Shown here one piece after another: positions 60,179-64,000 of a stretch of 64,000 nucleotides of DNA. This DNA is from Eubacteriaceae bacterium Marseille-Q4139. Lineage in GTDB: Bacteria; Bacillota; Clostridia; Lachnospirales; Lachnospiraceae. The DNA is taken from assembly GCA_018223415.1 (NCBI GenBank), contig JAGTTQ010000001.1:3583365-3647364 (forward strand), given 5' to 3'. Position numbers and translations under genes: made by a program. Numbering within the stretch: position 1 is the first letter of the stretch; every line of letters begins with the position of its first letter. The notes under the pieces were generated by a model that did not search any database, was not told the DNA's origin, and saw only the letters and a program-made list of their open reading frames with translations.

Positions 60179-60397
60179 CTACGCAATATCAGTTTCCATT
60201 GATTCAATTCGTGTTGATGTTCTTTCAAATCGCTTCGCTGCTGGAACATAATTTTCTGCTAATAACTGTATATTTGGTTTTATCATATTTTCGGCCATTA
60301 GCTTAAGATCACGAATATCATCTTTTAAAGGCTGTAACTCTGTTTTTAGCTTCTTTTCTACAAGCTCAGACATGATACTGTTTTCTAGTGTCTTCAT
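60179..60397 (-). CDS. Small coiled-coil protein (start uncertain)
   Basis: About 72 residues if started at ATG 60397 (MKTLENSIMSELVEKKLK) or 64 from ATG 60373; neither has a good ribosome-binding site. The core LQPLKDDIRDLKLMAENMIKPNIQLLAENYVPAAKRFE is a pattern I recall in short Lachnospiraceae coiled-coil proteins of unknown role, and it resembles the two genes to the left. The in-frame upstream sequence looks non-coding. It may be a degraded copy. Confidence 0.55.
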   Translation of the reverse strand: MKTLENSIMSELVEKKLKTELQPLKDDIRDLKLMAENMIKPNIQLLAENYVPAAKRFERTSTRIESMETDIA

Positions 60398-60509
60398 TAT
60401 ATTTATCCGATAATAGGTTGTCAAACAATTTGCCCCATCATCCATCCCCCTCAATCGTACAATCCACGTGTTCAAAATTCTTAATTCTTTCCGCACTCCC
60501 CTCCCCCCA

Positions 60510-60538
60510 TTGACATAAACATAAAACAATACTATAAT
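60510..60538 (+). promoter_or_regulatory. glmS promoter
   Basis: TTGACA (60510-60515) and TATAAT (60533-60538) with 17-bp spacing, 28 bp before the start codon. The leader is too short for a glmS ribozyme. Confidence 0.85.
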
Positions 60539-60566
60539 CGTAAAAAAATTTAACGGGAGACAGCCT

Positions 60567-62390
60567 ATGTGTGGAATTATTGGATATTGCGGCCCGCTGG
60601 ATGCCCAAAAGCTATTGCTGGACGGGCTGACCCAGTTGGAATACAGGGGTTATGACAGCGCCGGCATCGCACTTTTTGACGAAGCCTCAAACATTCATTT
60701 TATCAAAAAAATCGGGAAAGTTGCTGCTCTGAGAGTCGCCTGTACGGAGACGCCGGTCTCCTCCCACTGCGGTATCGGACATACCCGTTGGGCAACTCAC
60801 GGCGGCGTAACCGGCGAAAACGCCCATCCTCATATTGTCGGTGATGTTGTCATGATCCATAACGGCATCATCGAGAACTACCACCAGCTTACGGAAAACT
60901 ACCATCTCCAGTCTGCTCTTCACTCCCAGACAGATACGGAAGTAGCGGCTGCGGCCCTCAATGCAATTTACGGCATAAAAAAAGATCCCATAGCATCCAT
61001 CCGCGAGCTTCTGGCTGAAATTAAAGGCTCCTACGCCTTCTGCATCATGTTTGCCGACCGGCCAGGTGAAATCTATGCAACACGGAACGTAAGCCCCCTT
61101 GTGGCAGCCTATACGGCGTCTGGCGCACTCATCGCGTCGGACCTGACAGCTCTGCTTCCATATTCCCGCAGGTATTTTGTCGTCCCGGAGGGAACAATCG
61201 TAAAAATGACGGCTTATAACATCACGTTCTGCGATCTGGACGGAAGCCGCAGGGAGCCGGAACTTTTGGAGGCCTCCTGGAACACGGATGCTGCCATGAA
61301 AAACGGGTTCGACCATTTCATGCTGAAAGAAATCCATGAACAGCCGGAAGTCTTTAAAAAGACGATTCTTCCGCGGCTGAACAAAGGCCTCCCGGATTTT
61401 TCCGATGACGGAATCCCGGATGATGTGTTTCAGAATTTGGACAGTATCCGTGTCATTGCCTGCGGAACTGCCATGCATGCGGGAATGGTTGCCAGAGCTT
61501 TAATTGAACCGCGGCTTCGGATTCCTGTGACTGTCTCCATTGCATCAGAATTCCGATACGAAGAGCCGCTTATCAATGAAAAAACGCTGGCTATCGTGAT
61601 TTCTCAGTCCGGTGAAACCATCGACACTTTAGCGGCTCTTCGCCTTGCGAAGGAATGCGGTTCGCCGGTTCTCTCCATTGTCAACGTAAAGGGCTCTTCC
61701 ATCGCCAGGGAAAGCGACTATGTCCTCTACACACACGGCGGCCCGGAAATTGCTGTTGCCAGCACGAAGGCCTACACAGTCCAGCTTGCCGCTTTGTATC
61801 TTGTCTTCTGCAAAATGGCACTGGTGCGCGGAAGATATACAGAAGAACAGGCGAGGACATTCACGGCCGACCTTCTTGACTGTGCGGCAGCCATGGAGAA
61901 AATGATTGGCCAGAAGGACTCCATCCGTGAGACTGCCGTCCGCATTTCGGCTTCCCCGGATGCCTTCTTTATCGGCCGCGGCATGGATTATGCCTTTTCC
62001 CTTGAGGGCGCCCTGAAGCTAAAGGAGATTTCCTACATTCATGCAGAGGCATACGCCGCCGGAGAGCTGAAACATGGAACCATAGCCCTGATTACAGACG
62101 GTATGCCGGTGATCGCTATTGCCACACAAAAGCACATTCTGGCGAAAACGCTTTCCAACATACGTGAAGTAAAAGCGCGCGGTGCTTACGTCATCCTGCT
62201 GCTCGGAGAAGAAACTCCTTTGGAGAACGGCATTGCCGATACGGTGATACGCATCCCAAAAACAGATGACGAATTTACGGTATTCCCCATCGCTGTTGTC
62301 CTTCAGCTGATCGCTTACTATGCCTCTGTACAAAAAGGGCTTGATGTGGATCAGCCGCGGAATCTCGCAAAATCGGTGACCGTCGAATAG
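60567..62390 (+). CDS. glmS: Glutamine-fructose-6-phosphate aminotransferase
   Basis: A 607-residue enzyme making glucosamine-6-phosphate for wall synthesis. The N-terminal glutaminase has the nucleophilic Cys2 (MCGIIGYCG) and GIGHTRWATHGG; two SIS isomerase domains follow (CGTAMHAGMVARALIE, SQSGETIDTLAALR, and the second with GRGMDYAFSLEGALKLKEISYIHAEAYAAGELKHG). The C-terminus ends DQPRNLAKSVTVE. Ribosome-binding site GGGAGA. Confidence 0.96.
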   Translation: MCGIIGYCGPLDAQKLLLDGLTQLEYRGYDSAGIALFDEASNIHFIKKIGKVAALRVACTETPVSSHCGIGHTRWATHGGVTGENAHPHIVGDVVMIHNGIIENYHQLTENYHLQSALHSQTDTEVAAAALNAIYGIKKDPIASIRELLAEIKGSYAFCIMFADRPGEIYATRNVSPLVAAYTASGALIASDLTALLPYSRRYFVVPEGTIVKMTAYNITFCDLDGSRREPELLEASWNTDAAMKNGFDHFMLKEIHEQPEVFKKTILPRLNKGLPDFSDDGIPDDVFQNLDSIRVIACGTAMHAGMVARALIEPRLRIPVTVSIASEFRYEEPLINEKTLAIVISQSGETIDTLAALRLAKECGSPVLSIVNVKGSSIARESDYVLYTHGGPEIAVASTKAYTVQLAALYLVFCKMALVRGRYTEEQARTFTADLLDCAAAMEKMIGQKDSIRETAVRISASPDAFFIGRGMDYAFSLEGALKLKEISYIHAEAYAAGELKHGTIALITDGMPVIAIATQKHILAKTLSNIREVKARGAYVILLLGEETPLENGIADTVIRIPKTDDEFTVFPIAVVLQLIAYYASVQKGLDVDQPRNLAKSVTVE

Positions 62391-62414
62391 GCCGAAGGCC
62401 ATTCGGCCGCAAGA

Positions 62415-62443
62415 AAAAAGCAGGCCTGTCCCGCCTGCTTTTT
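62415..62443. terminator. Terminator between glmS and the kinase-like gene
   Basis: AAAAGCAGGC and GCCTGCTTTTT flank a 7-nt loop; A- and T-runs allow both directions. Confidence 0.85.
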
Positions 62444-62462
62444 CCTTCCCTGAAAGGATGAT

Positions 62463-63098
62463 TTATTTTTTCGCATACGCCTGCTTTTCTTCTGCAAACG
62501 CCCGGATAATCCGAATGGCCCCATCCATGCCTACTTTGCTGCTGTTGATGCAGAGGTCATAGCTCTTGCAGTCGCCCCAATGTTTGCTGGAATAGTAATT
62601 ATAATAGCTAGCTCTCTTTTTATCCGTTTTAATCATGATATCTTTTGCTTTGGATTCCGTCACCTGGTACCGCTCCTGGAGCGTCTTTAGCTTGACATCC
62701 TCGTCGGCACAAATGAAAACCGTCACCACGTTTGGAAAGTCTGCCAGCGCATAGTCGGCACAGCGGCCGATGATGACGCAGGATTCTTCTGATGCAAGTT
62801 TTTTGATGGTATCAAACTGGGCAAGGAAGATTTTATGATTGATCGGCATATCCATATAAGCGGAATTCGTGTATCCCATGGAATATGAATCCATTACGAG
62901 GGAATACAGAAAGCTGCTGGTGGGTTTTTCATCATGCGTTTCAAACAGCTCTCGGCAAAGCCCGCTGTTCTTTGCCGCCAGGGTCAAAAGCTCTTTGTCA
63001 TAACACTTAACCCCCATTTCTTCTGCAAGTTTCTGTCCGATATGTCTTCCGCCGCTTCCGCACTCTCTTCCTATTGTAATAATCAGATTTCCACTCAT
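62463..63098 (-). CDS. Cytidylate kinase-like family protein
   Basis: A 211-residue P-loop kinase of the Cmk2-like family (PF13189). Phosphate-binding region GRECGSGGRHIGQKLAEEMG at about 11-30, IIGRCADYAL in the middle, and a lid region (TDKKRASYYNYYSSKHWGD). Similar proteins are common in clostridia but are not the essential Cmk; substrate unconfirmed. Start follows AAAGGAGC. Confidence 0.85.
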   Translation of the reverse strand: MSGNLIITIGRECGSGGRHIGQKLAEEMGVKCYDKELLTLAAKNSGLCRELFETHDEKPTSSFLYSLVMDSYSMGYTNSAYMDMPINHKIFLAQFDTIKKLASEESCVIIGRCADYALADFPNVVTVFICADEDVKLKTLQERYQVTESKAKDIMIKTDKKRASYYNYYSSKHWGDCKSYDLCINSSKVGMDGAIRIIRAFAEEKQAYAKK

Positions 63099-63403
63099 AA
63101 TATACCGCTCCTTTCTGGCAATTTTATGCTCTTATCTATATTATACAATATTTTTCCGAAAATGCAATCATAAATCATAAAAAGTACAATTCATGTGGCT
63201 GGTTCTAAATGACACTGGGATCCCAGTCGGAAACATAACTACAATGCGAAAAATATTTGATATCAACAGAGGGAGTTGTTCCTCTTTTGGTACAGAACAG
63301 GTTCGTGATGGAAAAACATAGGCATAGATGTTATAATGCATATGTAGGAAAAACAATAATAAATCAGAATCTGTAAAAGAGTTAATATAAGGCAGGCTAT
63401 AAT
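63099..63403. other. AT-rich intergenic region with a weak promoter
   Basis: 305 bp between divergent genes. TATAAT at 63332-63337 with TGGAAA at 63309 may serve the rightward kinase gene. No gene or RNA structure was recognised. Confidence 0.5.
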
Positions 63404-64000
63404 AATGGATTTGATTTCAAACGGCAATACAGCTGAAATATTTGAATATGATAGTCATTTAATATGCAAATTATTTTATAGGAATTACCCCTCACAATAT
63501 GCCGAACATGAATTCAATAATGCGAGAGCTGTACTGAAATCAGGCATCAATACTCCGACTGCTTATAAAATGGTATGCATTGATGGGTGTGTTGGAATTA
63601 TCTATGATAAAATCGATGGAGAAACCCTCTTATCCAAATTATCAAACAGGGAGGTTCAAGACATATGGCTTGAGAAATTCGTCAATTTTCATAAAGAAAT
63701 GATAAGTAAAACTGTCGCCAATGTAATGGATTACAAGGCTTTCCTCAAACTGCTCGCCGGGGATTCCCCGGAACTCCTAAGAAAAATCAAAGGCCTGGAA
63801 GACGACATACGCCTGCTTCATGGTGATTTCCACCCTGCCAATCTTATGGTGGATACGGCGAGAAATATGGTTTTGATTGACATGATGAATGTCTGCAAGG
63901 GACCGGCAGCATATGACGTCGCAAGAACCTATTTTTTGCTTGGACATGAGAAACAGCTGCAAAGAATGTATTTAGAAAAAATGGAATTTGAATTATCCGA
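63404..64000 (+). CDS. Aminoglycoside/choline kinase-like phosphotransferase, truncated by window end
   Basis: The frame from ATG 63404 stays open to the end of the window (about 199 residues). It resembles APH/choline-kinase-fold enzymes. The catalytic loop is LLHGDFHPANLMV with the metal-binding Asp in VLIDMMNVCKGPAAYDVARTY; an N-terminal FEYDSHLICKLFY strand is also family-like. It may phosphorylate a sugar, choline or aminoglycoside; substrate not predictable. The ribosome-binding site is weak (AAGGCAGG at a distance). The gene is AT-rich compared with its neighbours. Confidence 0.75.

Noticed and set aside
60400..60566. glmS ribozyme upstream of glmS
   Set aside because: A near-consensus promoter ends 28 bp before the start codon, leaving no room for the ribozyme, and none of its conserved core sequence is visible.

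Overview
The window looks like a chromosomal segment of a low-GC-lineage but fairly GC-rich Firmicute, most likely a Lachnospiraceae (Clostridium cluster XIVa) member. The reasons are the Firmicutes RecU, the rplU-prp-rpmA order with an L27 that carries a cleavable N-terminal extension, obg-yhbY-nadD-yqeK-rsfS, lexA divergent from a yneA-like gene, strong AGGAGG ribosome-binding sites and A/G-rich codon use. This is inference from gene content; no database search was run.

Layout. 1-8.4 kb: a rightward run of housekeeping genes (RsuA-type pseudouridine synthase, HAD phosphatase, YgiQ-type radical SAM, SDR, small membrane protein, RluA-type synthase, RecU, PepT, a Cys-containing small protein). 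8.4-10 kb: DUF4392 (leftward) and DUF3870. 10-17 kb: a complete oligopeptide ABC transporter operon (two permeases, two ATPases, binding protein). It is unusual because both permeases carry long extra N-terminal membrane regions and the binding protein is circularly permuted. 17-23.6 kb: ferredoxin-type aldo/keto reductase, NhaC antiporter, MarR regulator with a clear promoter/operator, EamA transporter, a leftward ABC permease/ATPase pair with no binding protein, and a nitrilase-family amidase. 23.7-28.2 kb: MacAB-like efflux operon and a MarR/flavodoxin pair that share a palindromic operator. 28.2-31.8 kb: secreted choline-binding-repeat protein and a PTS IIC-like protein. 31.9-37.5 kb: a metal island with HAD phosphatase, ZnuA/ZnuC/ZnuB and two CobW-type GTPases, one with a long His/Cys repeat and one fused to a YcgQ-like C-terminus. 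37.6-42.3 kb: QueG-like Fe-S protein, AT-rich KilA-N protein, membrane-anchored polysaccharide deacetylase and a D,D-carboxypeptidase.

42.3-47.0 kb holds an ABC substrate-binding protein gene cut in two by a 3.65-kb element. The element carries a large serine recombinase, a small overlapping ORF and a YtcJ-like amidohydrolase as cargo. The two halves rejoin in frame at a 10-bp sequence present at both ends. 47.1-55.4 kb is the conserved core cluster: TIGR03960 radical SAM, DUF2344, RNase E/G, L21 (with leader), Prp, L27, Obg, YhbY, NadD, YqeK, RsfS. 55.7-58.7 kb: LexA and a YneA-like division inhibitor separated by five SOS-box-like sites, a tyrosine recombinase, and a TtcA-family protein. 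58.7-60.5 kb is an AT-rich patch with a 30-residue membrane peptide and three small related coiled-coil genes, one frameshifted. 60.5-64 kb: glmS, a cytidylate-kinase-like protein, and the start of an aminoglycoside/choline-kinase-like phosphotransferase cut by the window end.

I found no rRNA, tRNA or CRISPR array. The strongest candidates for something undescribed are the circularly permuted peptide-binding protein with its extended permeases, and the amidohydrolase-carrying serine-recombinase element.
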